Notes under the pieces: model-generated
The model's database searches: none
What the model saw: only the letters and a program-made list of their open reading frames with translations
What the model was told of the DNA's origin: nothing
Made by a program: the position numbers and the translations under genes
Virus record (IMG/VR): IMGVR_UViG_3300030380_005716
Coordinates: 1-22,189 of that record
DNA from: a virus
Direction: 5' to 3' (one strand)
DNA: 22,189 nucleotides
Shown: positions 1-10,000 of the stretch, piece by piece
How the letters are laid out: each line of letters opens with the position of its first letter
How positions within the stretch are numbered: the first letter of the stretch is position 1

Positions 1-2195
1 AATAATCTAGAAGGAACTTCCCTGGCAACGTCATCAGAGGATGCCTGTAATAATGAAACAGGAACTGTAATATCTAAAGTCTTATAAGAATATGTTGTTC
101 CATATACCATCTGTAATCTCTGGAGGTCATATTCATACTCGTTTCCATACTTTACTTGTGTATCAGTATATTCATTAGTGCTGGGGATATCAGGAGATGC
201 AAAATAAGTGCTCGCCATCTTAGAAGTGTCTCCTGGTTTGCTTTTGTTTACAATATCCAGGAGCGCCTCTGTGTCGGAAAAATGTTTGTTCTCAATACGG
301 TCAGTATAAGATAACATTTCTTTACGGGATTCTCTCCTGGCAAACTGCAAAAGTCTGTCTAAATTTCTTGAAATCATACCTCCAGCAACATCACCGGAAA
401 TACCCTCTTTACCAAAAGTACTGTAGACTAAATCTGAAACTCCAGTGAAACGAGAAACATCTAGAAATTGACTAAATCTTTTTTGTCTTAGGACAATATC
501 ACTACTTTTTGAAACAAGACTATGATTCTCGGCAGTAGAAATAGCATCCGTAGTGATAGTGTACGTCTCGGTTCTATCTAAAAATGTTGCTTTTTGCGCC
601 TTGTCTAAGATATATGAAGAAAGCCTGTTCTGGTTTATGGTTTCTACTATTTTACCTGTCTCTCCTGATAGCGTGCTTACCTCTATATAATAGGGCATCA
701 AAGGCTCATTAAAGTCATATGCGGTCAAAAAACTTAAGGATTCCTCAGGAAATTTTGCTCTCTTATACAAATCTCCCAATTCTTTGCGTTTACCATCGTC
801 TATCCGATTACCTAATATATCCATATAGCTTTTGAAATATGTTGGTAAAGAACTTCGAGCAATATCTAAAAGTTGCGGAGAAACATTCCCACTCAAAGTA
901 GAAAGATTATCATACTTTTGATAGGCTCGATTACCCCTTGTTGCGTTTCCTATCCAGCCATTAGGAACTTTCTGGTTGTCTTTTATATCAAAGTTAATGG
1001 TCCCCATAAACGTGTAAAAATTAATAAGATTATTTTCTTCCGCATCCTCATAAAAATCAGATGCTTCGAGGCAAGGTTCATAGCGATTATAAACAGGTTT
1101 AACTATACCATAGTCACTCCCGGCTAGGTCACTCATATTTTCTACTTGAAGATATTGCGCACTCTGACCATCGACCACAAATGGTGTCTCTACCGAGGAG
1201 CCATAATAATTGGAAATAATCGGAGCAACTACATTATCGTCTGAAATTATCACTTGAAGGCGGCGAGCAAGACTTATCCCTAGCTGCTCTTGCACCGCAC
1301 GAATCAATAAGTTAATATTTGACTGACGCTGGTCTTCATCGACTTCAATACTAAGCAACATTTGATAGACAGTTCGAAGAGCTTGTCCCAAAGTCCGAGG
1401 GGATATATAAGGCTCTGGGCGAGGCTCTGGCGGAGGATTGTTCTGGTTATAGAAAGTCGCTACAGTGTCTGGTGTAAGTAAGCCGCCGCTACCTTCCCTC
1501 AAAACTCTCCAAAAAGGTCTATTATTATTTGCTGCAATTAAATCTGGGATTGTCCTGGTGTTTAAGCCGTCAATAATACCTATTAGTCTCGATATTTCTG
1601 CCCTTAGTCCGGTGGGTGCCTCATCGCCAAGTTGAGCCATCTGGTTCATCAGTTCCACTTGCCGACTAGTGAGTTGTCTTACCAGGTCTTGCAAGGTAAT
1701 AATCCTATTTCTTTCGCCCCAATAAGGAAGATTGTTTAATCCTTGTTCCATTTGCGGTAAAGATAGCTCAATATTTTGAGGCGTTATTTCACCTAAGTAA
1801 ATAAGGTCGCCATCTACAGTAAGGGCATTCAAAGCGAAATCGTGTAGTTCTCTGGGGTAATTAACTTCTGTTTCACCCAACGTGCGTACATAAGGTTTTT
1901 CAGTTTCGGGGCGGGTATTCTCCATTGAATACACCCACTCATTAAATTCTGCAAGATTAGGGGCGCTGTACTCTTTGAGGACGGTACCGGGGATGGTGTC
2001 GCCGAAGCCCCCAAGTGACCACTGTACCACAAATTTATTTGTTTCACCAGGAATAGGAGCTACTCGAACTTGAGGCATTGTTTCTATACTTCTAACTTGG
2101 GTTCCTAAAAGACCTCTATAATATCTCATTATGGGGTCCCATTGTGAAACTGGAGTATGAAAAGACAATCTTCGTGTATTAAATAAACCGCCCAT
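1..2195 (-). CDS. Unrecognised phage structural protein, C-terminus cut by the window edge
   Basis: The frame opens at an ATG directly abutting the stop of the preceding gene and stays open for 731 codons to the left edge, so the C-terminus is missing. I do not recognise a named family. Residues about 165-215 look like amphipathic, possibly coiled-coil helix (LVRQLTSRQVELMNQMAQL, then EISRLIGIIDGL). A Pro-rich linker follows at about 253-262 (NPPPEPRPEP), then a helical stretch at about 268-312. The last 50 residues (VKYGNEYEYDLQRLQMVYG and onward) look like the strands of a fibronectin-III-like or similar beta sandwich, which might continue beyond the edge; this is a weak inference. There is no signal peptide or membrane segment. 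A good ribosome site (GGAGGG, 9 bases upstream) supports the start. Its position as the last visible gene of a baseplate operon suggests a virion component; the exact role is unknown. Confidence 0.85.
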   Translation of the reverse strand, partial: MGGLFNTRRLSFHTPVSQWDPIMRYYRGLLGTQVRSIETMPQVRVAPIPGETNKFVVQWSLGGFGDTIPGTVLKEYSAPNLAEFNEWVYSMENTRPETEKPYVRTLGETEVNYPRELHDFALNALTVDGDLIYLGEITPQNIELSLPQMEQGLNNLPYWGERNRIITLQDLVRQLTSRQVELMNQMAQLGDEAPTGLRAEISRLIGIIDGLNTRTIPDLIAANNNRPFWRVLREGSGGLLTPDTVATFYNQNNPPPEPRPEPYISPRTLGQALRTVYQMLLSIEVDEDQRQSNINLLIRAVQEQLGISLARRLQVIISDDNVVAPIISNYYGSSVETPFVVDGQSAQYLQVENMSDLAGSDYGIVKPVYNRYEPCLEASDFYEDAEENNLINFYTFMGTINFDIKDNQKVPNGWIGNATRGNRAYQKYDNLSTLSGNVSPQLLDIARSSLPTYFKSYMDILGNRIDDGKRKELGDLYKRAKFPEESLSFLTAYDFNEPLMPYYIEVSTLSGETGKIVETINQNRLSSYILDKAQKATFLDRTETYTITTDAISTAENHSLVSKSSDIVLRQKRFSQFLDVSRFTGVSDLVYSTFGKEGISGDVAGGMISRNLDRLLQFARRESRKEMLSYTDRIENKHFSDTEALLDIVNKSKPGDTSKMASTYFASPDIPSTNEYTDTQVKYGNEYEYDLQRLQMVYGTTYSYKTLDITVPVSLLQASSDDVAREVPSRL

Positions 2196-5100
2196 TTACC
2201 TGTACCCTCCGGAATTTATATCTCTTGGTGTCAAGGAACTTAGACCTGGGTCCGTATTCGAGGCAATACCCAAACCAACCGCCCCTCCTAAGGAGCCTGG
2301 TGATAAAATTTGGGGATTTTCTTCAGGAGGAGACTTAGGTGGGTTTCTCGGGGGTGGTATTTTGTCATCTGGTTCATCACGTTGCAAGAAAAAGTACTTA
2401 TTATAAGTAGTGAGAACTAGCATTGATTTTTCTGCAAAAAAGTCTTCCACAACTGTATCTGCCTCTAGGGCTTGGGCAGTCTTAGGGTCTAACAAGGACC
2501 TCATCTCTTCGGATGATTTAAGCCTTACTCGACACAACAATTTCAAAGAGTCGTCGTCTTGTTGAACAACCTCAGATAAAATCTGAGGAGTCAGAGGCTG
2601 CCACACCGGAATAGCTGTCTTATATTCTAAATTAAGGTCTTTTGTTTGGTCGAGTTCGAAGCCGTTATAAATTTCTCGAATACTTTCTGGGTCGTTGTTC
2701 AAATTTCCATATCGACTAAGATATTCGACCACCGCAATATTTTTATAATTCATCCAAAAAGTAATAAATTTAGCATAAACTTTAGCTGGGTCACGGGTAA
2801 GAGGATAAGTATCGTTCTGAGGGACTTCTCGGGTCTCATAGCAAGATATCAAATCTTCTCTTTCTCCAGAATCCTTGTCTTGAAGTTCTGGTCTAACTGC
2901 ATCGAAGCTTGTTAAATTTGGAGCTTCGCCTAAATCTTTAACCTTATCAGATGCAGCCAAAACAATAGCACTCTTAGTTTGGTTCGGCAAATCCCCAAAG
3001 AAATCTTCCACTGACCGTACAGCGTTATCCGAAGTTATCCCCAAAGTGGTTGCTAATTTAGTTAGAGAGTTGAAAACCCTATCTTGATATGAAACATCAA
3101 AAATAGGCTCGGGGTCTACAAAAATCTCTCCGAATATTGCGAATGGAAGCTTTATAGGAGTATTGGATTTGTTTCTTTCTCGCATTGTCTTATTTTGATT
3201 AGTGGCTTCAATTTTATTTCGGTCGTAATTTTGAGATATAGTCACATCAATTGAATCTCTGTATGCTTTTTCTGTTACTCCTTCATCACTTATTGCAAGA
3301 GGACCGCCCATAATATCGGGGATTACTGGTGGAGTTTCTGACACATATACAAATGGTCCAGCACTGCTCAGCGTCAAGGTATAGTCAGTTCTTGAAACTG
3401 TAGGTGGAAATTCTCCCCTTTGCACTGAGGGTGCTTCATAAACTTTTGTCTCTCCCACTTCAATATCCGTAGAATAATAGGTAGATAAATTTTCTAATAC
3501 TTCCGCAAATAAATTAACATTAGGAGATGCACTTGGTTGTGGATTGTTAACAGAATTAAACATAGTGTTGAGGTAGTGGTTCTGAAAATGTAACTTACCG
3601 ATATCCGCAAACATCACAGCATACTGGTTAATATCATAAGCTGCTCTATTCCCAGTACGAGAGGCATAGTCTGGCTGAGTAATATGTCTATCAAAAGGGC
3701 GTCGAGGAGTCTGAATAATTGCAGGAGTAAAATACTGGGTCGCAGAACTCAAATAGGGCTCTGGTATTTGATTATAATCATACATCCCCTCTGTTATACT
3801 TTGAAAATATTTTCTAAACTCATCTTCAACTCTTTCCTGATACTTTTCTATTGATAACGAATTGAGCCCGGCTCTTTTTTCTAACCCCTTATCTTGGAAA
3901 ATAAAATCATTTCCATAATTAAAAGTTTCGCCACGGGTAAATGTGTTTGAAAACCACATCTCCGCAGTTTTTATAGGAATAGAACTATTAGAGTATCCCG
4001 TACTTTCAAATAAATTTGGCTGATAATTAGTCAATTCTCCAAAAGGGTCATTGGGGAATATCTCTGTCAATTTTCCAATAAAAAACCCAATCACTAACCC
4101 AATCAAATCATCCAAATCCAAAAGAGAACGAGGGTCTACATTATTGAGTTCGAATTGTCTCTGAAAATAAGGAACTATTGAGCCCTCCACAAGACCCGCC
4201 TCTTTTAAGCTAACTAACGCTTGAAGCTCTCTATCAACACTGGCAAGAATCTCGTTCAATACATCTGACACAAACTGACGTCGGTCGCCTACAAAAGTCT
4301 CAATATCATTGAGGCGCACATTTATTTTAGTAGTCTGGTAGTTAAATAAATCTCGGTCATTCCTTACTATTCCTCCTTGATATCCTACTGACGTAGGTTG
4401 AGACAAGGTTATTGTATCATAAATTTGATTGATGTCGGAGCGATACTCTCGGAATAGATTGATAAGTCGGCGAACATATTCAGGAGCATTATCAAAAACT
4501 GTAATATGAGAGCCATATTGAAACTCTCCGTTTTCCTGATTACTGTTGTCATCAACATTAATAAAGGAACCAGTAAGACCCGCCTTTTCTCTTTTCTTTC
4601 CGAAAATGTCCTCTCCCTCATAAAATATAATCTTTGAAGTGCTCATCTCTTCTGCACCAGGGTTGCGAATATTATTTTCTTGGAAAACTTTTACTGCACG
4701 AGGATTGTTCAAATATTTTATAGGAAAGGTTTTATCTGGACCTAAAACTACAGTTCTCGCATCTGTACCAAGATTATTTCCTAGATTTTGAGCAACTCGT
4801 TCTACTCTTCTTCTTTTCATAATTACTGATAATACTCTGGACCTAGGGGACATGTCCAGTAACCCTGTTCCCTGTATAAGCTGGTTAGAAGAGTATTTGT
4901 TTAAATACAAGTAAGGAAAGTAGCTATTTTTAGCTAAGAAACTGCGTATATCAAAAGCAAAAGTATATCGCACGTTCCCAGACATATCCCTTGACAAATA
5001 AAAATCACTGAAGAAGTTGTCATCTTGAATAATATTTTTAGCCCCTTGTCCCCCAAACAAATTAGACGCAAAAATATCGCCATAAAACAAATCATATATC

Positions 5101-6146
5101 TTGGTAAATCTAGTATTTATTTCTTGTTCTAACCCAATATTGAACGTTTGAAAGATATCTCCTTCTTTGGCTCGGGTTTCAAGATTTAGTATTTCAGCGT
5201 TTGCTGCAAAATCTGGTACAAACAAATACTTTTCAGATAATGGGTTTTTATTATCTCTTTCTACTATTTCTCTTCTATTTTCTCCTCTAGCTCCTGCATC
5301 TCCAAGCATGGGAAAATCTTGGCGTGAAATAGGCGGAAACAATGTTCTGACCCCTCGAACGTTCGCTACCTCTATTTTGGACATTCCTGTACTCAAAGCT
5401 TGAATTTCGTCGTTGGGCGGAACTTCAAGTCCTGGTTGGTCTGGTATAGAAGGGACATATAGGAAAGCATAAAAAGTAAGCTGCTCTAGGTTCACCTGGT
5501 TGGGTACTAACAAATTGGGCAACACAGAACTTAATGATATTTGAATAGGAGCCAGCGTGTAGGGCTCTAAATCTGTAGATGAACCTCTCACATAACGGGG
5601 TCGGGCAAGGTCATTCGCATTTGGTCCTCTTGCTGCTGGGTTCAGAGGTAGTAAACTCTCCAAATTAACATCGTATACGATTGTGTTTAATGGAACCTCG
5701 GTCATCCTTGAGGCTCGACTCATAGAAGGAGCATTTATTTGCGGTGCTTCGGGCGAAAACAGACTATCAACAACCCTATCATAGGTTACATAAGGACCAA
5801 AAGGAGTAACATCAAAAAAATTAACGTACAATTTAGTCTTTAAATCGGTGTCCATTTGGCGTATAAATCTGTCTTCCGGCATAAAGAGACCCGCATCGCC
5901 GAGGTCTATGTATTCATTAAGACGTTGTGATACGAAGTCATTAACCTGAGCACATCTGGGATTAGTGGCTACCAAAATACGCAAGCGCAATCCTTGGAGT
6001 GCTTCTAGGGGATTCTCTCCTCTTTGTGCGGTCTGTTCGACTGTTGTTTGAAGCGTGACTATTCTATCGTTGTTTAGATTATCTCGGTCCTGATTTAGAA
6101 CAGCCGAGTTGATAGATATTTTCTTAATAAAGGATAAACTTGACAT
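2196..6146 (-). CDS. Unrecognised 1316-residue phage structural protein
   Basis: A complete 1316-residue frame running from ATG to TAA with a near-consensus ribosome site. I do not recognise the family. There is no signal peptide, transmembrane segment or catalytic motif that I can point to. The composition (many Asn, Asp, Tyr, Phe, Arg and short beta-prone stretches) is typical of virion proteins. Visible landmarks: a basic patch VIMKRRRVERVAQNLGNN at about residues 440-460; a short hydrophobic, mostly helical stretch LIGLVIGFFIGKLTEIF near residue 690, which looks like a buried core helix rather than a membrane span; a Pro-rich linker at about 1260-1279 (KIPPPRNPPKSPPEENPQ); and a Gly/Ser-rich tail of about 37 residues. 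The tail could be a flexible tether. The gene sits directly after the 313-residue gene and directly before the left partial gene, with zero bases between at both junctions. From context it is a baseplate- or fibre-associated virion protein, but a non-virion role cannot be excluded. Confidence 0.85.
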   Translation of the reverse strand: MSSLSFIKKISINSAVLNQDRDNLNNDRIVTLQTTVEQTAQRGENPLEALQGLRLRILVATNPRCAQVNDFVSQRLNEYIDLGDAGLFMPEDRFIRQMDTDLKTKLYVNFFDVTPFGPYVTYDRVVDSLFSPEAPQINAPSMSRASRMTEVPLNTIVYDVNLESLLPLNPAARGPNANDLARPRYVRGSSTDLEPYTLAPIQISLSSVLPNLLVPNQVNLEQLTFYAFLYVPSIPDQPGLEVPPNDEIQALSTGMSKIEVANVRGVRTLFPPISRQDFPMLGDAGARGENRREIVERDNKNPLSEKYLFVPDFAANAEILNLETRAKEGDIFQTFNIGLEQEINTRFTKIYDLFYGDIFASNLFGGQGAKNIIQDDNFFSDFYLSRDMSGNVRYTFAFDIRSFLAKNSYFPYLYLNKYSSNQLIQGTGLLDMSPRSRVLSVIMKRRRVERVAQNLGNNLGTDARTVVLGPDKTFPIKYLNNPRAVKVFQENNIRNPGAEEMSTSKIIFYEGEDIFGKKREKAGLTGSFINVDDNSNQENGEFQYGSHITVFDNAPEYVRRLINLFREYRSDINQIYDTITLSQPTSVGYQGGIVRNDRDLFNYQTTKINVRLNDIETFVGDRRQFVSDVLNEILASVDRELQALVSLKEAGLVEGSIVPYFQRQFELNNVDPRSLLDLDDLIGLVIGFFIGKLTEIFPNDPFGELTNYQPNLFESTGYSNSSIPIKTAEMWFSNTFTRGETFNYGNDFIFQDKGLEKRAGLNSLSIEKYQERVEDEFRKYFQSITEGMYDYNQIPEPYLSSATQYFTPAIIQTPRRPFDRHITQPDYASRTGNRAAYDINQYAVMFADIGKLHFQNHYLNTMFNSVNNPQPSASPNVNLFAEVLENLSTYYSTDIEVGETKVYEAPSVQRGEFPPTVSRTDYTLTLSSAGPFVYVSETPPVIPDIMGGPLAISDEGVTEKAYRDSIDVTISQNYDRNKIEATNQNKTMRERNKSNTPIKLPFAIFGEIFVDPEPIFDVSYQDRVFNSLTKLATTLGITSDNAVRSVEDFFGDLPNQTKSAIVLAASDKVKDLGEAPNLTSFDAVRPELQDKDSGEREDLISCYETREVPQNDTYPLTRDPAKVYAKFITFWMNYKNIAVVEYLSRYGNLNNDPESIREIYNGFELDQTKDLNLEYKTAIPVWQPLTPQILSEVVQQDDDSLKLLCRVRLKSSEEMRSLLDPKTAQALEADTVVEDFFAEKSMLVLTTYNKYFFLQRDEPDDKIPPPRNPPKSPPEENPQILSPGSLGGAVGLGIASNTDPGLSSLTPRDINSGGYR
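2205..2210 (-). promoter_or_regulatory. Ribosome binding site inside the end of the upstream gene
   Basis: On the minus strand this reads GGAGGG, 9 bases before the ATG at 2195. It overlaps the last codons (Gly-Gly-Tyr-Arg-stop) of the 1316-residue gene. With the TAAATG junction, it implies that translation of the two genes is coupled. Confidence 0.7.
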
Positions 6147-7088
6147 TTATACGTCACCCCCTTGAGGTGCATCCTGTGCAATTCCAAATGAAGCCACAGC
6201 GCAAATATCTCCGCTTACAGTGGTAGTCCTTTGTTTATAGAAAGTTGAACTGGGCACAATAGCATCCGCCTGTATTTCTAAATCCACTGCCAAATCAAAA
6301 TAAAACTCCACATACTCATTCGTCAATACTGGAAAGTTAAACTCAATATCTCTATTGGTTCCCGCAAGAGTACTCAATAGATTATACCTGTTTCTCTGAC
6401 TTTGTAAAATAGAGTTGTTCAAAGAGTTCTCATTGATGAATTTAAGTCTTTGTAACATCTCTTCAGTGGTGCCATCTGTTTTTTGCCTTCGAGATATTTT
6501 GAAAACCTCAATATCATAATTTCCGTTGGCTTTAAATATGGTATTAAGTTCTTGAACATCTAATAATAATTTTTGATTCTTTACAAGACGCCAAAGGTTT
6601 CCTTCTTGTGGTTCAGCAACATCTTGATACTCTATCTCTAGCGAAGCAGACACTCTAGGTACAGCCCCCTGTAAGAAATATTTTACGGGTCCTTCGAGTC
6701 GAGAGTCGCTACCTTGAAGCACGGAAATACTCCAAGCTGGTGCATTATCAGACCATGGTGAATTACTACCTAGAAACCTATAGTATGTAGAATTAGCATC
6801 TGTTGCTTGGTCAAACGGATTAAATACCTCAAACCCTTCTTCAGGTCCTCGACTTTCTGAGGTTTGGTGTTTCGCAGATAGACCAAAACGAGGTGTACGA
6901 TTTTTAATACGGTCTACAATTTTATTTTGATTTTCTGTTATACCGCCATATTGACCATCGTAGATAATTCCATCGTCAAAAAAGGCATAAAACTGAGGTT
7001 TGAACTTACCCTCAGAATATTTTTGCTTACCGTAGGTTGTAAGTTCTACTTCTAGCACTTGCTCTTTTTGATTCAAAAATTTAACCAT
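6147..7088 (-). CDS. Conserved phage structural protein, 313 residues
   Basis: A complete 313-residue frame. Residues 8-70 carry a distinctive pattern (KEQVLEVELTTYGKQ at 8-22, KFKPQFYAFFDDGIIYDGQY at 28-47, then ENQNKIVDRIKNRTPRFG). I recall this pattern from proteins of other large uncultured phages, where the protein also sits near a giant LamG-containing gene; this is memory, not a search. No enzymatic motif, signal peptide or membrane segment is visible. The middle and C-terminal part (about 140-290) alternates beta-prone stretches with runs such as VLTNEYVEFYFDLAVDLEIQ, suggesting beta-sandwich folding. The gene starts 10 bases after the giant's stop, with GAGGAA about 13 bases upstream, and its stop codon abuts the next start. 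The likely role is a small connector or adaptor virion protein working with its giant neighbour; this is inferred only from position. Confidence 0.85.
   Translation of the reverse strand: MVKFLNQKEQVLEVELTTYGKQKYSEGKFKPQFYAFFDDGIIYDGQYGGITENQNKIVDRIKNRTPRFGLSAKHQTSESRGPEEGFEVFNPFDQATDANSTYYRFLGSNSPWSDNAPAWSISVLQGSDSRLEGPVKYFLQGAVPRVSASLEIEYQDVAEPQEGNLWRLVKNQKLLLDVQELNTIFKANGNYDIEVFKISRRQKTDGTTEEMLQRLKFINENSLNNSILQSQRNRYNLLSTLAGTNRDIEFNFPVLTNEYVEFYFDLAVDLEIQADAIVPSSTFYKQRTTTVSGDICAVASFGIAQDAPQGGDV
6154..6163 (-). promoter_or_regulatory. Near-consensus ribosome binding site for the 1316-residue gene
   Basis: The minus strand reads AAGGGGGTGA, matching 9 of 10 positions of the full anti-Shine-Dalgarno complement AAGGAGGTGA, 7 bases before the ATG at 6146. 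It lies within the codons for the final Gln-Gly-Gly-Asp of the upstream 313-residue protein. It is the strongest such site in the window and suggests a bacterial host with the ordinary 16S 3' end. Confidence 0.8.
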
Positions 7089-7098
7089 TGTACTTTAA

Positions 7099-10000
7099 CT
7101 ATTCCTCATCTGGGTTTTCTTGATTGTTGTTATTATCAAAACCAACATTTGAGAAGCTGGACTCTTGTAACTCTGTCTCTAGCTCTGGTCGGAACCCAGC
7201 TTCAATATCAAGCTTTGCCAGTTCAACTAGAGAAAAATAATCATAAGGCCAGTTGTAAGTTGGGTCCTCCAAAGATGTTTCTAATTTGTAAACTCCTTGT
7301 GCATAATTGTCTTTAAAGTGTTGTGGTAAAGTAGCCGCTACTTCTGCTCCTACAACATTCTCTAATTGTGCATAGTCTCTGCCAAACACCTCTCTAAGTA
7401 TCATTTGGTCATAGTCTGGGATACCTCGACGCTTGACCTTAAATACAAACCACTTGATTTCAGGTATAAAGCCATCTTGGTCGCCATTAACTGGTACATC
7501 TAACAAGTCCCATCGGGGGTGCCCGTCTCTTTTTTCTGCTGGTAAATTTAATTCTATTTGTTTTTGTAAAATTTCTGGAAACTGAGTTGGCGGCTGACTT
7601 ACCTTGTCGCCTGGCATATAGTGGTCAACAGAAGAAACACTCATTTTCATATTTTTAGTAAGGCTTGGCATAATACCTTGCCAGATGTCTGCAAGGTCTT
7701 GACGGCTGATTCCAACCTTATGCTCTAATAGATAAACTACCGGAGAACGCATTGTAACCTTTCCTTGGACTTGTAGCAATCGGTCCAAGTCGTCGTCCCC
7801 AAACGGATTGATAATGTCTGGCACATCAGGGTATTTTGGGGGCACCAAGCTCATCATCTGCTTTCCTAAACTAGGCGGCAGAGAATAGTTTATAAATTTC
7901 TTCCTAAACTGCTTAATTTGGGGTCCTAAAAGAGTAGATGGAGCACGAATAGTCATGACTCTTGGAACCCCTTTGGCATCTAAATAGAATGGCATCGCCA
8001 GAACTGCTTCAGAAACTGTCTTTTCACCGTTTTCAGCAAGCTCTCCCAGTCGTTTAGCTTTTTTGTAATCAAAGGTTTCGCCCATAATATCCTCTTCATC
8101 AAATCCGCATAATCGAGCTAATGAACCTAGGGTCATTGAGGGTTTTGTTGATGTAATATTCTCATACACAAATTTAGGAACCTTGCGAACATTATGCACG
8201 CTTCCAGTAACACCCCCGGAGCTTCCGTCTGGTCCTCCAATTGTTACCCTATCAGTTTCCTTGAGTCCTATGTCCTTGATATAAAGATATATGCCTTTGC
8301 CCTCTTGCGGCATTGACCCATAACCATGCCACATTCCATATGTTTCGGTATTAAAATCACCGGGCTGGACAGATGGGGCTCCAAAGTCATACAACACTGT
8401 CCCGGCACCATCATTTGCAGAGGGGAAATCCAAAATAGGACATTCCCATTTGGGCATTATAACCCAACTGTTGGGGTCGCCAGAGATTCTATTTTCTCCT
8501 GCTTGTGCAGTTGGAAATTTGTTGTTTACAACGATAGAAGCGTCAATATCCATTCGATTCTGCCACGCTCGATTCCATTGATATTCTGGAGTAAGTCCTG
8601 TTTTTGTGAGACCCGTGTCTGCTAAAAAAGTTCCGTCGGCGAAATCAAAATAACTAGAACTTGTGTTCAAGTATTGGACATAGGTTTCGTTACGAGTATT
8701 GTAAAGAATTTCTTCCAGGGTATACTCTTCTTTATCGCCATTTGGAATAAACAAGTAGCGAACTACAGATGGTCCATAATAATAAGGAGGAGTAAATGGA
8801 GCATGCTCCCCTCTGTGCATAGGCCATTCATTGGTTGCGGGAACTTTAGTTGCCCCCAGTGCGCCCCAACCTAAGGAACCGGTAGAAGTAGGAGTACCAA
8901 AAGCAAAGGGATTACTATACAGATTAAATTTATCTGTTTTCAAAATTCCAATTTCCATCATATAGGCAGTATTAGCCTCGGGACGAACAATATTAAGCCT
9001 ACCTCCACTCTTTAGACTATCTTCACCAAATTTAGAAACAAATTTTGTCATATATCCGGGATTACCATTTCTCGGTGTTTTTTCCTTGAGAAAAAATTCA
9101 GGAACATTAGCTAAAAAGTTGGATATAGACTTTTTATAAAGTGTATCGTCTAAGTTTTTAGGACTAATAGCTCCGGAAGCTGGAACTCGGAGAAAGGTAT
9201 TAATGTCTGCGTTAACTAGCGCATCATTTTCATTACTATCCAGAACAACCATTGGATTCATAATTGTCTCGAAAGGTAATCGATTACCCCAGAAAACTCG
9301 GTCTACATTAGCATCTGAAAAATCAAATGGCTGAGATTGTTCCCAGTGTCTTCTGTCGCCTGGTACTTCTCCATCAACATAGGTTGCCAAACCAGTGTCT
9401 AATGCTCCAGTCAAAGGACCTCTCAAGGGCTCTTTGGCGTGAACATCTCTCTTGATAAAGCCTTCTATATTTCTTGTGTCTATTCTGATAGGGTGGTCTA
9501 CAGCCATTCCAGATTTGATAGAGTTCAAAATAATTCCAGGTGAATAGAAGGGCTTAAGTATACTTCTCCAACGAGGAGTAGTACTTCCCGAAGCTCCAAC
9601 ATATTCACCGTTTGGTCCATACGAGGAAGAAAACAAAGTTGCTATTTCCATTATTCGATTTGCTGGATAAAAACCATCATATGGCAACAACTGAAGAATA
9701 GCCTTGGAAGTTAGACCGAAGTGACGAGGGTAATCTAGTGCTTTATAATCAGGAGAGTCCTTATCATAAGTAAAGAAGTTGGGAAGAAATTCTATACCAT
9801 CTGTTATGGCGAAGCGATTATAGAAATCAGTAGTATTTCCATTGAAGTTATTGGTGTTTGCTCCCGTAATTTCTAGAGTCTCTTTCACTAACGAAAACGG
9901 GTTTCCAGAATCTTTATAATTTTCTATAAGTTGTGAAACTCTAAATTCTGGAAGAATGGTATGGTCTTTTGCTTTCACTCTAGCGTCAGAGATATAGTCT

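Noticed and set aside
873-1127. Plus-strand open frame of 84 codons
   Set aside because: It is antisense to the partial structural gene, has no ribosome site and its peptide has no recognisable features. All other plus-strand frames are likewise shadows of the minus-strand genes.
1829-2047. Minus-strand open frame of 72 codons
   Set aside because: It lies in another frame inside the longer gene that starts at 2195 and runs to the left edge.
4030-4100. Transmembrane helix in the 1316-residue protein (LIGLVIGFFIGKLTEIF)
   Set aside because: The hydrophobic run is short, is followed by Lys and Glu, and the protein otherwise looks like a soluble virion part, so a buried helix is more likely.
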